This document shows, piece by piece, positions 34,890 to 44,092 of a DNA stretch of 64,000 bases; position 1 is the first letter of the stretch, and the number at the start of each line of letters is the position of its first letter. The DNA comes from Marinobacter lutaoensis (GTDB lineage Bacteria; Pseudomonadota; Gammaproteobacteria; Pseudomonadales; Oleiphilaceae). Location: assembly GCF_001981305.1 (NCBI RefSeq), contig NZ_MSCW01000009.1, positions 124,001 through 188,000 on the forward strand. Direction: 5' to 3'. Made by a program: the position numbers and the translations under genes. Below the pieces are notes generated by a model. That model searched no databases, had not been told where the DNA came from, and saw only the letters and a list, made by a program, of their open reading frames with translations.

Positions 34890-35435
34890 ATGAAACACAC
34901 AATCTATGGTGGCCGGGTAAAAGGTTTTACCTTGATCGAAGCCCTGCTTGTGCTCGGGATCTTCGCAGTGGCCATCGCGTTTCTTGCGCCGATTGCAATC
35001 AGTGAAAGTGCGTCTCAGCGTGCCAAGAGCGAAGGTCAGATCATCGCAGCGATCGGTAAGAAGATCCAGTCAATCTATGATCGACCTGCATCCTATGCAG
35101 GGCTCACTACTACGCGCGCTAACCAGCTCAATGTATTCCCCGAAAGCATGGGTGATCCGGCAGTCAACTCCTTTGGCGCGCAAGTAGCCGTACAGACTCC
35201 ACCTGACAATCCCAAGACTCCGACGGCAAACGGTGCGCGTCAATTTCAGATCGACTGGCCTGGCGTTACGGCAGATGTGTGTTCGGAACTTGCGAGCGAC
35301 CCCCTTGGCGCGATTGGTGTCGATGTCGATGGGGTGGAAGTCTACAACCGTGGGGTAAGCGATGTTGATATTGGCGCGATCGCCGCGAATTGCGAAGACG
35401 GCGTAACGGTTTCATTTATTTTCGGTAAGAACTGA
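34890..35435 (+). CDS. pilS: PilS-like major prepilin
   Basis: 181 residues from the ATG at 34890 (GAGGAGAAA site). Class III leader then KG/FTLIEALLVLGIF: cleavage after Gly leaves Phe first and Glu at +5, as in type IV pilins. The hydrophobic helix is followed by a globular head with a Cys pair (VCSELA, ANCEDG). A 204-bp gap upstream probably carries its promoter. No prepilin peptidase (PilU) or PilT gene is present in the window. Confidence 0.85.
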   Translation: MKHTIYGGRVKGFTLIEALLVLGIFAVAIAFLAPIAISESASQRAKSEGQIIAAIGKKIQSIYDRPASYAGLTTTRANQLNVFPESMGDPAVNSFGAQVAVQTPPDNPKTPTANGARQFQIDWPGVTADVCSELASDPLGAIGVDVDGVEVYNRGVSDVDIGAIAANCEDGVTVSFIFGKN

Positions 35436-35451
35436 CGCCGGTGCAGGAGGT

Positions 35452-35473
35452 GCCGGCCGTTTCTCAGGCCGGC
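35452..35473 (+). terminator. Perfect 7-bp stem hairpin between pilS and pilV
   Basis: GCCGGCC and GGCCGGC separated by an 8-nt loop, 17 nt after the pilS stop and 30 nt before the chosen pilV start. No T run follows. It could attenuate transcription or protect the pilS message, giving more major pilin than minor pilin; role inferred. Confidence 0.5.
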
Positions 35474-35503
35474 AATCCGATTGACATCGAGACGGCAATA
35501 AGC

Positions 35504-36643
35504 ATGAGACACGCAAAGGGAAGAATCAGAGGCTTACGGCACCAGAGTGGTTTCACTCTCGTCGAGGCCATTTTTGCGTCGGTTATTGCGTTAGGCGTAA
35601 TTGTTGCACTGACCACCGTTATGCAGGAGGCGAGCGATGCCCGAGAGCAGTCGAAAAGAGGCGCATGGCTGGCCCAGTACATTAACGGTGTGGCTGCATT
35701 TATGGCAGCGCAGGGCGCTGTCGCACCAGCAAATCTGACCCGAAACGGAACCGATTGGCTCAAGTCTGTTGATTGTGGTGGGTTGCAACCTGCAGACAAT
35801 TACTTCCTTCCTTGTGAAATTCCCAATGACTTCAACGGTATCTATGGTCTTGGTCAGCCCCAAGTGGTGTTTGACTGGTCTGAACCGAGAGTGCCGGAAG
35901 CAGCCATATCATTCGGAGTGGTCCTCTCTGATGATGGCAACCCAGACCCATATACTGCGTCGGTATTGGCGCAGGAGATCAATGCCCGACTGAATCTGGA
36001 CGGGTATCAGTTTGCGGAAGCGTTCATCGTTGATCCGGCAGTGGTCAATGGCGCCGCTGTGGCCGCCGAACTTCAACAAGCCAACCTGCGCGCTTTTGTC
36101 GATCTTGCCATTGAGAGCACGACGTTCGTTCGCATTGATGGCAACAGCATTATGCGCGGCGCCCTGATTAGTGAAAACGACAGCTGGGCGATGATTACCA
36201 GGGATGAAAACGGCGTGGAGAACGCTGAACCGGTGGAGCCCACGGCATCACTAAACGTCAACGATACCTATATCCGATCAGTGGACGCCTGGGCTTCGGA
36301 AACCCACGAGCTGGCGGAAGAAGCGTACCGGGTGGCGATTCGGGCACCGCTGTTTGTCTCCAATGTGCGTTCGGGCACGACCATTAGCAAACCGACTTGT
36401 CCGTCCCCTCTGGTGGAACGAGTGTCTGCGGTTCCTGCCGGGTTCGTAGGCGGGCCTGCGCCAAATGATCCGAGATACATTGCCGGCGCAAGAACACGAG
36501 TTGTTGATAACGGGGCGACCTACTCGATTTTCCTGGACTTGCTATATGACGGCGAATCCGACTTCCAAACCGTACCAGCCCCTCCGGACCCGGCCAGCAA
36601 CATGGGGTTGGTAAACGTGACGATCAAGTGCTCAGACCCTTGA
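35504..36643 (+). CDS. pilV: PilV-like minor pilin/adhesin
   Basis: 379 residues from ATG 35504; an in-frame GTG at 35441 would lengthen the leader and read through the hairpin. Prepilin site QSG/FTLVEAIFAS, hydrophobic helix, then a long C-terminal region of about 340 residues. IncI PilV proteins are tip adhesins with C-termini switched by a shufflon. No shufflon-type inverted repeats or Rci recombinase are seen next to it here. Confidence 0.78.
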   Translation: MRHAKGRIRGLRHQSGFTLVEAIFASVIALGVIVALTTVMQEASDAREQSKRGAWLAQYINGVAAFMAAQGAVAPANLTRNGTDWLKSVDCGGLQPADNYFLPCEIPNDFNGIYGLGQPQVVFDWSEPRVPEAAISFGVVLSDDGNPDPYTASVLAQEINARLNLDGYQFAEAFIVDPAVVNGAAVAAELQQANLRAFVDLAIESTTFVRIDGNSIMRGALISENDSWAMITRDENGVENAEPVEPTASLNVNDTYIRSVDAWASETHELAEEAYRVAIRAPLFVSNVRSGTTISKPTCPSPLVERVSAVPAGFVGGPAPNDPRYIAGARTRVVDNGATYSIFLDLLYDGESDFQTVPAPPDPASNMGLVNVTIKCSDP

Positions 36644-36702
36644 TTGGGGCTGGGCACATTTGGTTTGAGAAATGTGCAGATGAGACAAGTCGGAGGCCAG
36701 AG

Positions 36703-37149
36703 ATGACCTGCAAACTTCGCAAGATAGCGGCAGCGGCTTTAATGGCGGCGCTCTGTTCGAATTCGGCAGTTGCCGATGAAGAAGCGGCTCAGAAGTTCAT
36801 TACTCAGTATGAAAGGGGACAATCTGTCAATGGGCCAGTTGTTAATGTGAGCCGGCAGCCGCTTTGGAACGATGAGGATATGGTCGGGGCAGGTATCGCC
36901 GAACAGGTGACAGGAGCCATGCCGATTGAGGTGAGCCACACCGAAATCGGGGGGGCAAATATTGTAGCCGCAAGCGGTCTCAAAACAGTAATGGAGCGGT
37001 TAAAGGAAGAAGCCGAATTCCGCGAATTGCTTGAGCGCGTGCAGAATGAAGGCGCCCTTGGGGATGTGGACTATGGGCACAAGGGGCATCTGAAGGATCT
37101 GCAAGAACGAGCTGCACAGCTTGAATTGTTGTTGATTTCGGAACAGTGA
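36703..37149 (+). CDS. Exported 148-residue protein, first of a related trio
   Basis: ATG at 36703 with GGAGGC upstream. Signal peptide ends SAVADE. The mature part includes LKTVMERLKEEAEFRELLE, which resembles segments in the next two proteins (LEAFVERLREAPEFQAFES at 38540, LQSTWEGIKGSPQYQNI at 37163). Follows pilV, so likely a pilus-associated or surface-exposed protein. No recognised family. Confidence 0.62.
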   Translation: MTCKLRKIAAAALMAALCSNSAVADEEAAQKFITQYERGQSVNGPVVNVSRQPLWNDEDMVGAGIAEQVTGAMPIEVSHTEIGGANIVAASGLKTVMERLKEEAEFRELLERVQNEGALGDVDYGHKGHLKDLQERAAQLELLLISEQ

Positions 37150-37162
37150 ACAGGAAGAAGCC

Positions 37163-38491
37163 ATGAAATACGGGAACCTCGTTATTGCTTGCCTGGCGGT
37201 CGTTGGGATTGCGTCAGTGCTGAGCCCGGCAACGAAAGCCGAAGATCAAACAACGGCAACGCGAACGAAACCCTGGGAAGTTGTTGACCTTTCCCAGGGC
37301 TCAGTCGGCGGAACCGGCCTCCTCAAGGAACAGAGCGTCGGCACAATCGATGGTGGTTCCCTTCAATCAACCTGGGAGGGGATTAAAGGAAGTCCCCAAT
37401 ATCAGAACATCAAGGCGTTGGTTGAGAACAATGAGCAGATCCTGATGACCATGGAGAGCCGGATTTCTGCGCTTGAGAACCAGCCCCCGAGAAATACGGA
37501 AGTCTGGGTCGAAGAGCCTCCTACGATTACTGGGGGGGGAACATCATCAAATATGGAAAGGACTATCTGGGAGCCTCCGTTTACGGATCAAACCAGTGAT
37601 TTTACCCAAACTGCACTTATTACTGAATCACGTTCCAATCCGGTTGAGATTTATGAATACAACACACTGACTGGCGAGCGGCGCCTGAAGGATTCGTACA
37701 CGGAAGAAAAAGTTGTTGAATACACTGTGGTACGAGATGTGTCAGTACAAGTACAAGAAGAGGAAGTAACTGAGCAGAAGGAAGTCACTACATATTTAGG
37801 CACATATACGACAGATGTGCCAGTTAAAGAAAACTGCACTTACGACCCTCCGCGATCTACTGTGGATGAAGATAAGTTCTACGTGGCGCAAGAAACCTGT
37901 GATTATTTGACAAAAGTAACAGTTATTGCCAAGGCGGAAGATAAAGATTATACCGAAGAGTGTACCAGCCCCCTTGGAATATGTATCAACCCATGGGTTG
38001 AAATCGGCAGAAAAGAGAGCACAGTCTGGCAGAAAAAGACTGCGTCGGCATACGTACAGGGAACAAGATCTCTTGAGCCTGAATGTAGATTGAGCTACGG
38101 GAAAGACACAGCGATATGGGCCATTGAATTCCAGCCATACCAGCCGGATATTATTATGGGAATCAACCCAGCGAGGTGGCATAGCGTAATCAAGTGGCAA
38201 GCGCATTATGATACGTATTATCCGGATACAGCAAATTATGATTACACGGTACGTTCGCAAGATTACTTTGGAAAAAAATATGACATAGTTGGTGGCTATC
38301 AGTATTTTACGACGTCACCAGGGCCTGTTCCAACTAAAGAAAACCCGCATATAGCAGCAGATGGTACTCGTTACTGGGCGAAAGGTGATCCTGTCATATG
38401 GGAGCGTGTCGAATGTAATGGACCGCCTAATGGTACCCAGTATTGCGGAGCTGCGACTACGGTGTACTACGAAGTTTGTCGCCAGAAATAA
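37163..38491 (+). CDS. Exported 442-residue protein, second of a related trio
   Basis: Signal peptide ends near TKAED. An N-terminal module (about 40-105) has a Gln-rich helix pair like its neighbours. From about residue 160 the composition changes: many Tyr, Thr, Glu, and Cys pairs (CTYDPP, CDYLTK, CTSPLGIC), and the DNA becomes visibly A+T-richer than the pil genes. The fold is unknown; probably a secreted or tip-attached variable protein. Confidence 0.62.
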   Translation: MKYGNLVIACLAVVGIASVLSPATKAEDQTTATRTKPWEVVDLSQGSVGGTGLLKEQSVGTIDGGSLQSTWEGIKGSPQYQNIKALVENNEQILMTMESRISALENQPPRNTEVWVEEPPTITGGGTSSNMERTIWEPPFTDQTSDFTQTALITESRSNPVEIYEYNTLTGERRLKDSYTEEKVVEYTVVRDVSVQVQEEEVTEQKEVTTYLGTYTTDVPVKENCTYDPPRSTVDEDKFYVAQETCDYLTKVTVIAKAEDKDYTEECTSPLGICINPWVEIGRKESTVWQKKTASAYVQGTRSLEPECRLSYGKDTAIWAIEFQPYQPDIIMGINPARWHSVIKWQAHYDTYYPDTANYDYTVRSQDYFGKKYDIVGGYQYFTTSPGPVPTKENPHIAADGTRYWAKGDPVIWERVECNGPPNGTQYCGAATTVYYEVCRQK

Positions 38492-38539
38492 TAAGCTTTA
38501 AAAATTGTTTATTGGATTATAAATCAGTTGGCATTGGAC

Positions 38540-40003
38540 ATGAAAACGAATAAAAGGGCACTAAGTATTTCAGGGGCATTCCTGTTGTTGCTGAGTATGC
38601 CCACATTGGCATTGCCAGAAGATGATCGATTTTTGACCAGTTATGATAAGCGAGTTGAAGAGCTGGGACAGCGTATCAAAATCTGGAACTCGCCTAGAGT
38701 TCAAAGCGATACTGTTCGGTCAATCCAAGGGCTGGAGAAAGACCAAGGCTCCGTAGGATTGGCGCTGGAAGGGACCTCTTTGGAAGCGTTCGTCGAGCGG
38801 CTCCGGGAGGCTCCCGAGTTCCAGGCGTTTGAGAGCCAGGTTGGAACAACCAGCCAGGGACTGTCCTCATTGGATAATCTGGTCACCACTCTCGAAAATT
38901 CGAGCGTTTGGGAATTGATGGAGCCGGTTTTTGGTGAATGGGTGGTAACATCAACCTCCGGGAGCGCAGAGTGGTCGCCACCCTCATCAGTTGCACTACC
39001 CAACAAAATAACCGTGCAGACCAAGGACGGTACGGCAACCAAAGAGCGAATGGTCGAGATATACGAAAAGAACAAGAAGACAGGTGAGAAGCGATTGGTT
39101 GAAAGTTATGTCCAGTCAGCCACTCAGTATGAGTTTGATCGCAGAAGTATTACGGCCGGTATAAACCCTGATAATCCAGAACAGCCTATTGATTCAAACG
39201 GCTGGACAAACTGGGAAATGATTGGCGAACCTTATGATTATAAAGAGCTTTTACCAAAGAGATCCGATATATGGTCTGGAATGCCATTCAATCAAATTCA
39301 GCCTTACAAAGTAAAGGAGGAAGCGTACAAATTTATTTATAAAGATGTTCCTGATGGCGATTATCAATTTATTGAGACAGCAACTCAATCGCAGGTCAAA
39401 GAATTATACGAATCAGTTCGCCTAACAGGCACAAAACCTCTGCCTGGTAATGGATGCTATTATGACCCAGAATTAGGTAAAAACACCTATAAAGTATGGG
39501 CGAAAAGTAGAGGCTTTGGGGCCGAATACATTGAAACGATTGTAAAAGATAATCCTAGATTTGTAGCGAAAACTTTTTACTCAACGAATAACAGCTCTGG
39601 CAATAACCACATCATTACGGACTTCTATTTTGATGGAGTCCCTATCCATGAAACGCCAGAAGACAGCGGCTGCAGTATCGTATGCCTATATTCGATTGAG
39701 GAGTTAAACCCAATGAAAACCTGGTATGGCGCGACGGATAAGGGGATTTCCGGCCAGCCTGATCCGGAGAACATTCTTCCGTTAAGAACAGCTCGAAATG
39801 GAAGTGGTAGTGGTAGCAGCAATATGGTAGATACCAATGTTGTATTGGTAGGTGACCTGCCATTTATTTGGGATGGGGGCCGTAAAGAGTTCTATTTGGG
39901 CCGAAAAATGAAAGAGGATGTAGTGACAAAGGAATCCTGGTCTGGCGGCTCAACATGGAAAGAATATACACGGGAGTATGAAGTCTGCATGAGAAATCGT
40001 TGA
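38540..40003 (+). CDS. Exported 487-residue protein, third of a related trio
   Basis: ATG at 38540 chosen so that a signal peptide ends TLALPE. N-terminal helical module, then a KITVQTKDGTATKERMVEIYEKN segment similar to the matching region of its upstream neighbour (both have VEIYE-N...TGE-RL), and an A+T-rich C-terminal half with Cys pairs ending in VCMRNR (neighbour ends VCRQK). A strong terminator follows. Probably a diverged duplicate of the preceding gene. Confidence 0.62.
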   Translation: MKTNKRALSISGAFLLLLSMPTLALPEDDRFLTSYDKRVEELGQRIKIWNSPRVQSDTVRSIQGLEKDQGSVGLALEGTSLEAFVERLREAPEFQAFESQVGTTSQGLSSLDNLVTTLENSSVWELMEPVFGEWVVTSTSGSAEWSPPSSVALPNKITVQTKDGTATKERMVEIYEKNKKTGEKRLVESYVQSATQYEFDRRSITAGINPDNPEQPIDSNGWTNWEMIGEPYDYKELLPKRSDIWSGMPFNQIQPYKVKEEAYKFIYKDVPDGDYQFIETATQSQVKELYESVRLTGTKPLPGNGCYYDPELGKNTYKVWAKSRGFGAEYIETIVKDNPRFVAKTFYSTNNSSGNNHIITDFYFDGVPIHETPEDSGCSIVCLYSIEELNPMKTWYGATDKGISGQPDPENILPLRTARNGSGSGSSNMVDTNVVLVGDLPFIWDGGRKEFYLGRKMKEDVVTKESWSGGSTWKEYTREYEVCMRNR

Positions 40004-40033
40004 TCTTAGCTAGAATTCAAAGCACAGAAAACG

Positions 40034-40062
40034 AAAAGCCAACCTGACGGTTGGCTTTTTTT
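40034..40062 (+). terminator. Rho-independent terminator after the pil/exported-protein operon
   Basis: AAAAGCCAACC and GGTTGGCTTTT form an 11-bp stem with a 4-nt loop, followed by a run of T. It ends the long + strand unit. Confidence 0.85.
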
Positions 40063-40128
40063 GTGGATTTACAGATACGTTGTGATAGCATTCGATATAC
40101 CCGTTTTCCGCAAAGAGGGAATGCAAAG

Positions 40129-40491
40129 ATGGCAAAGATCAACGATTATTATCAGAAGAAACAGCTGATGGAGCAGTTGGCTGCCGAGTTGGAGAAGCTC
40201 GAACAGGACCAGGCACTCAAACAAGACCTTGAATTCGAGAACAAAGTTCTCGATCTGATGAAAGAGTATGACAAAGAGGCCGGCGATGTCGTACAGATCC
40301 TAGCGGCCATCGATCCGTCAATTGGCGTACAGCATGGAGCGGGTTCCGGGCGCCCTAAGCGCCCAATGAAAACCTATCGCAACCCCCATACCGGTGAAGT
40401 CGTGAAAACCCGGGGGGGTAACCATAAGACGCTGAATGAATGGCGCAAGCAATACGGGAAAGAGGTGGTTCAGGGTTGGCTGGAAGGCTAA
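40129..40491 (+). CDS. MvaT-family H-NS-like nucleoid protein
   Basis: 120 residues from ATG 40129 with AGAGGGA upstream. The N-terminal coiled coil (QKKQLMEQLAAELEKLEQD) is for oligomerisation; the C-terminal DNA-binding part has YRNPHTGEVVKTRGGNHKTL, the MvaT signature loop that binds A+T-rich minor grooves. MvaT proteins silence foreign DNA in pseudomonads, and plasmid versions (such as Pmr of pCAR1) reduce plasmid cost. Here it sits beside the A+T-rich exported-protein genes. Confidence 0.88.
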   Translation: MAKINDYYQKKQLMEQLAAELEKLEQDQALKQDLEFENKVLDLMKEYDKEAGDVVQILAAIDPSIGVQHGAGSGRPKRPMKTYRNPHTGEVVKTRGGNHKTLNEWRKQYGKEVVQGWLEG

Positions 40492-40513
40492 CCAAACGGA
40501 TCACGCTCAAGAA

Positions 40514-40538
40514 CACAGCCGGATGTTCCGGCTGTGTG
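40514..40538. terminator. Bidirectional hairpin between convergent genes
   Basis: ACACAGCCGG and CCGGCTGTGT form a 10-bp stem with a 5-nt loop between the MvaT-like gene end and the end of the minus-strand gene at 40543. No long T run; still the natural stop point for both. Confidence 0.6.
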
Positions 40539-40542
40539 AGAC

Positions 40543-41145
40543 TCAGATTTGCACTTCCACATCAAGACCTGGGCCTACCGTAACGGAATCCAGGTCGATC
40601 GCATCCAGGTTGAATACGGTCATGAATTTGGCCGCGCCAACCGTCGTGGACACGTCATATGCGATGGCTACGACATCCTTATAGGGTTCCAGCTCAACCA
40701 GCTTGTCGAGATAGTGCATGTTGTCAGATGGTTGGCGAGGAAACTTCTCCGGCGGAAGGCCATCCTCAGCTAGCCATCGGTTCCAGTGTTTGTTCACGTC
40801 GTCCATGAGCTCAGCTGATGCCCGGGCGGGAAGGTTGAGAAAGCGACTCTCCTTGAGGTCCGCCAATTTCAATTTATTGGGATTCCACTTCCCGATGCCG
40901 ACTTTAAAGGAAACGATGGCAAGCGAATCTTGCTTCGTCATGCTCTGCATGGTCGCCCGGAGCACGTTTGCAGAACCACGGTGACCATACATAACCGTTA
41001 TGCCTTTTTCCGGCAGCTTCAAATCGGGTTTTTGACAGAAATCCGGGTCGCCAAGGACAAGAGGATCAGGGACCTTCCCCCGAAAACGGTGAACGCTTAT
41101 AGCGCCAATCTGACTGCTATGGAGATCGTTTGTAGGCGTAGACAC
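40543..41145 (-). CDS. 200-residue protein of unknown function
   Basis: Soluble, no membrane segment or signal. Alternating strands and helices; MYGHRGSANVLRATMQSM and VVAIAYDVSTTVGAAKFM are the most conserved-looking stretches, but no family comes to mind. It is a single minus-strand gene between the MvaT-like gene and the divergently transcribed 41472 operon. The C-terminus is acidic and hydrophobic (GPGLDVEVQI). Confidence 0.55.
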   Translation of the reverse strand: MSTPTNDLHSSQIGAISVHRFRGKVPDPLVLGDPDFCQKPDLKLPEKGITVMYGHRGSANVLRATMQSMTKQDSLAIVSFKVGIGKWNPNKLKLADLKESRFLNLPARASAELMDDVNKHWNRWLAEDGLPPEKFPRQPSDNMHYLDKLVELEPYKDVVAIAYDVSTTVGAAKFMTVFNLDAIDLDSVTVGPGLDVEVQI

Positions 41146-41471
41146 AGAATCACGGTACTCCGCTTTTGTATAGGCTCAAAACAGGGTTGCCTAAATTATA
41201 AGGCAGAACCAGCGCGTTCGTTGATAGCTCTCCTTGCGCGAGCGCCTGCATTTAATGGACTTCCCATATTGAACCACAAACAACGGTCCAGAGAAACGAA
41301 AGTATTACCCCGCACGAAACTGGATTCAGGAGCGAGGCGTCAAACTTTCCTCATCGGGTATAGAGATATAAACTATAGTGACAGAGAGAAATTTTGTGAC
41401 CAGCCAGTGGCACAAAGGTGTTGGGTCAATACGCTCATATTGGCGAGAAAAGTTTGCATAGGTATCAGAAT
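41146..41471. other. Intergenic region between divergent genes
   Basis: No convincing gene in 326 bp. It separates a minus-strand and a plus-strand gene and should hold both promoters. Short dyads are visible (TTGCCT...AGGCAG near 41189-41205; TATAG repeats near 41358-41378), too weak to call operators. Confidence 0.4.
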
Positions 41472-42944
41472 ATGACTCGGAAGGGCAGGAAAGTAGCAGT
41501 AAAAAAACGTCGCTTCAATGGCGATGTGAAAGACCCCAAGACGCCGATTGACGGGACATCGATTGGGGTACTCCAAGAGTTTTTGGCCGCACAGTCTCCG
41601 CTGAGCAATGCAGAAGCCCGGGCCATGGCGCTGACCAATATGGATGTAGCTTTTCTGCTCAACATCCAGGCCCAACAACTGCCAGGCCTGCGCAATGCGC
41701 CTTCGTCGCTGCATGTTACCGACCGACGCATTAACCGCAAGGTGCCAGCAGAGAAAGCGGACCGGAAGCAGGGACAAAGCCTCAAGTGCATTCGCCCATA
41801 CCATGCCATCTTGATCCGTTTGTTTCTCAGGCATCCTGAATACGCCTCAATTATTCCGCCGCGTCCCGCGGATCAGGAAATTTATGAGTTGATTCAACCT
41901 TTTATGCGAATGCCGGAACACCCGCTGAATCCGCCAGAAAAGGACACGGCTCGCTGGTTTGCGTTGTACTTTGGTCGCTCAGTAGCCACGTCGTACAAAA
42001 TGCTCAGGTCGAAATCCATGGCCAGCCAGAGAGAAAACAGTCGGCCGGTGGTTCAGATTCAAACATTGATCGCTTTACGGTTTGCCAAAGAGTTCCGGGA
42101 ATTGTACGAGCATTATTGGCAGACCCACATTCCGGATAGCAAAAGAAACCGGTCGATGTACCGCCCTCAGGCGTGGTCATGGGATGTGTTGCTTGAGCGA
42201 GACAGCCTCACGTCATGGATGAACCAGAAACTCTATATCCAGTTTGTTACAGAGCTTTATGAGCGCTGGTTGGCGTGGTGGGATTACAAATTCATGCAAA
42301 CTCTAGAACTGGAAGCGATCTCCCGAAGTACCACGCTACAGGAGGTCATGAATGCCGGCAATTGGGCGGCAAAAGGGCCGGCAAGCCCGCCACAATCGCA
42401 GCAGGCGGTTCCAATCACCGGGGCGCCGGGCGGCCTGCTTGCGAATTTTCGAGCGCTGACAGGGCTGTCCAGCTCGGAGATGGTGTGGGTTCTCGGGATT
42501 TCACCGAAAACCTATTTCAGATTTCGCAAGCAGCACGATACGCATATTGACCCATCTGTGAGCATCCTGGTGCGCCACTTTTACCTGAACCCGGAAGACC
42601 TGGAACTGTTTGTTCCATCGATCCCAAAGGGCGACGAGTTGTACCAGATTATGACTGAAATTGACCCGACACTTGAGCGAAAACACCTGGGGGTGTTTTT
42701 CGGGTGCGGCACGATCGCCGGATACAACATGAGCCGGCCGGACGCGCATGTGCCGAATTTCGCCCGGAGGGCAGCATCACTGATTGTTCGCTATCGAAAA
42801 GAGTCCGACCAGATCTACTGGGACATCCGAGATGCGGTCGAACGTGAGGCCAAGTCCCGGAACATTAAGTTGGATCAGCTCTGGAAAAATGGATCATGGA
42901 ACGAAAACGCTGATCAGGATGAGCAGGAGATGGAGGACAGCTGA
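41472..42944 (+). CDS. 490-residue protein with a helix-turn-helix-like segment, unknown
   Basis: ATG at 41472 (weak AGGT site; TTG at 41418 is an alternative). Very basic N-terminus (TRKGRKVAVKKRRF), long helical body, and near residues 325-350 a helix-turn-helix-like LTGLSSSEMVWVLGISPKTYFRF. The late part has a second similar HTH-like unit (HLGVFFGCGTIAGYNMS). No catalytic motif. It overlaps the Tus-like gene by one base (TGATG). A DNA-binding or replication-related role is possible. Confidence 0.55.
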   Translation: MTRKGRKVAVKKRRFNGDVKDPKTPIDGTSIGVLQEFLAAQSPLSNAEARAMALTNMDVAFLLNIQAQQLPGLRNAPSSLHVTDRRINRKVPAEKADRKQGQSLKCIRPYHAILIRLFLRHPEYASIIPPRPADQEIYELIQPFMRMPEHPLNPPEKDTARWFALYFGRSVATSYKMLRSKSMASQRENSRPVVQIQTLIALRFAKEFRELYEHYWQTHIPDSKRNRSMYRPQAWSWDVLLERDSLTSWMNQKLYIQFVTELYERWLAWWDYKFMQTLELEAISRSTTLQEVMNAGNWAAKGPASPPQSQQAVPITGAPGGLLANFRALTGLSSSEMVWVLGISPKTYFRFRKQHDTHIDPSVSILVRHFYLNPEDLELFVPSIPKGDELYQIMTEIDPTLERKHLGVFFGCGTIAGYNMSRPDAHVPNFARRAASLIVRYRKESDQIYWDIRDAVEREAKSRNIKLDQLWKNGSWNENADQDEQEMEDS

Positions 42945-44080
42945 TGATCCAGCACCTGAATATCGACGATGAACTCGAAGAAATCATTATCCCGAAAAGC
43001 TGGGAAACCATTGGTGCGGCCAGTCAGCTTGCGCTTCTGGATACCGAAGCGGATACGCCCGACCTTACTGAGGCTGACCGGGAGCAGCTATGCCAGGGTG
43101 TGCTTGGGGATCTCAGGCGCACGTTCCGGGAAATCTGTGAACAAGCGACGCGGGTACGCGAGCGCGTTATGGCCGATGGCCTGAAAGGCTATCCGGCCAT
43201 CATGGCTCGGCCGCTTGCGGACGATGAAAACTCCGCCAGAGCGATAGCGACGGCGGCGTTACAGGATTTCTTCTTCCATGACGGTCAGGACGTAAAGGAA
43301 ACGACGGTATACACCGGTGCAATTGCCTGCTCCCGAGAAACGCTCGGCGCCTTGCTCGAACTGAATCGCCGGAAGGACTGCTTTAAAAAGGGAATGAAGC
43401 GCCTTCGAGTGTTGTTGACGGATCATCAGGCTCGGACAGAGATGGAGAAGATCTATAGCGCTTTGTTGCCAGAGGCTCCAGTCAATGTTTCGCGAAAAGA
43501 GGCGGGGGCTATGGTTCGCAACTGCATACACCGGAGATTAAATATCCGGCAGCTCGAACGAGCAGTGCCGGTGGTACCTGTATGCCCCGACCGGATTCGC
43601 TGGAAGCATACGATTGTGCCTTCGACGCTGAGAATCAGCCGTCACGCTCTTATCGAAGTCCTCGAATCGCGTCAAAACACGGACATTCAGGCGCGATTTG
43701 ACCTTGAAACGGTTGCCGGATGCGCTGACCCTGAATTTCAATGGAAGAAAGGGGAGAATGAAGACTGTCGGATAGCAGTGTACTGCCGCTCTGCGGTAGC
43801 GGATAACGACGAAAAATGGGACATCAAGAATCTTAGTTTTAAGGGCCGTGTTCCGGTGTTTTATCTGGCACCAGCTTTGGCGATGTACATCCCGAAGCCC
43901 AAGCCGAGAAAGAACGCTTCGGCAAAGAACCGAAAACCAGAACTGGTCTTCCAGCATGATTTGGATCAACGCCATGAAAGAACCGGGACAACCTTGAAAG
44001 AGAGCTTCTTGATGTCGATGGATGTCCGCCGGTATCGAAAATATGCCGAGTCGGCAGGTGCGTCAGTAGTGCAACGATAA
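42944..44080 (+). CDS. Tus-like DNA replication terminus site-binding protein
   Basis: 378 residues. The central part follows the Tus pattern I recall from Escherichia coli: a LQDFFFHD helix, YTGAIACSRETLGALLELNRRKD (matching the Tus PGVLCYQ...LVSHIQHINKLK region), then IHRRLNIRQLERAV, VPVCPDRIRWKHTIVPSTLR (Tus: LHDPATLRFGWANKHI) and ISRHALIEVLE. Tus bound to Ter sites blocks replication forks in one direction. A copy on a plasmid or element would direct termination of its own replication. No Ter site was identified in the window. The assignment is by eye and moderate. Confidence 0.55.
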   Translation: MIQHLNIDDELEEIIIPKSWETIGAASQLALLDTEADTPDLTEADREQLCQGVLGDLRRTFREICEQATRVRERVMADGLKGYPAIMARPLADDENSARAIATAALQDFFFHDGQDVKETTVYTGAIACSRETLGALLELNRRKDCFKKGMKRLRVLLTDHQARTEMEKIYSALLPEAPVNVSRKEAGAMVRNCIHRRLNIRQLERAVPVVPVCPDRIRWKHTIVPSTLRISRHALIEVLESRQNTDIQARFDLETVAGCADPEFQWKKGENEDCRIAVYCRSAVADNDEKWDIKNLSFKGRVPVFYLAPALAMYIPKPKPRKNASAKNRKPELVFQHDLDQRHERTGTTLKESFLMSMDVRRYRKYAESAGASVVQR

Positions 44081-44092
44081 GGCGCCTATCAC

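Noticed and set aside
35441-36643. PilV shufflon
   Set aside because: No inverted repeat family or Rci recombinase gene was found next to pilV; downstream genes are all in one orientation.
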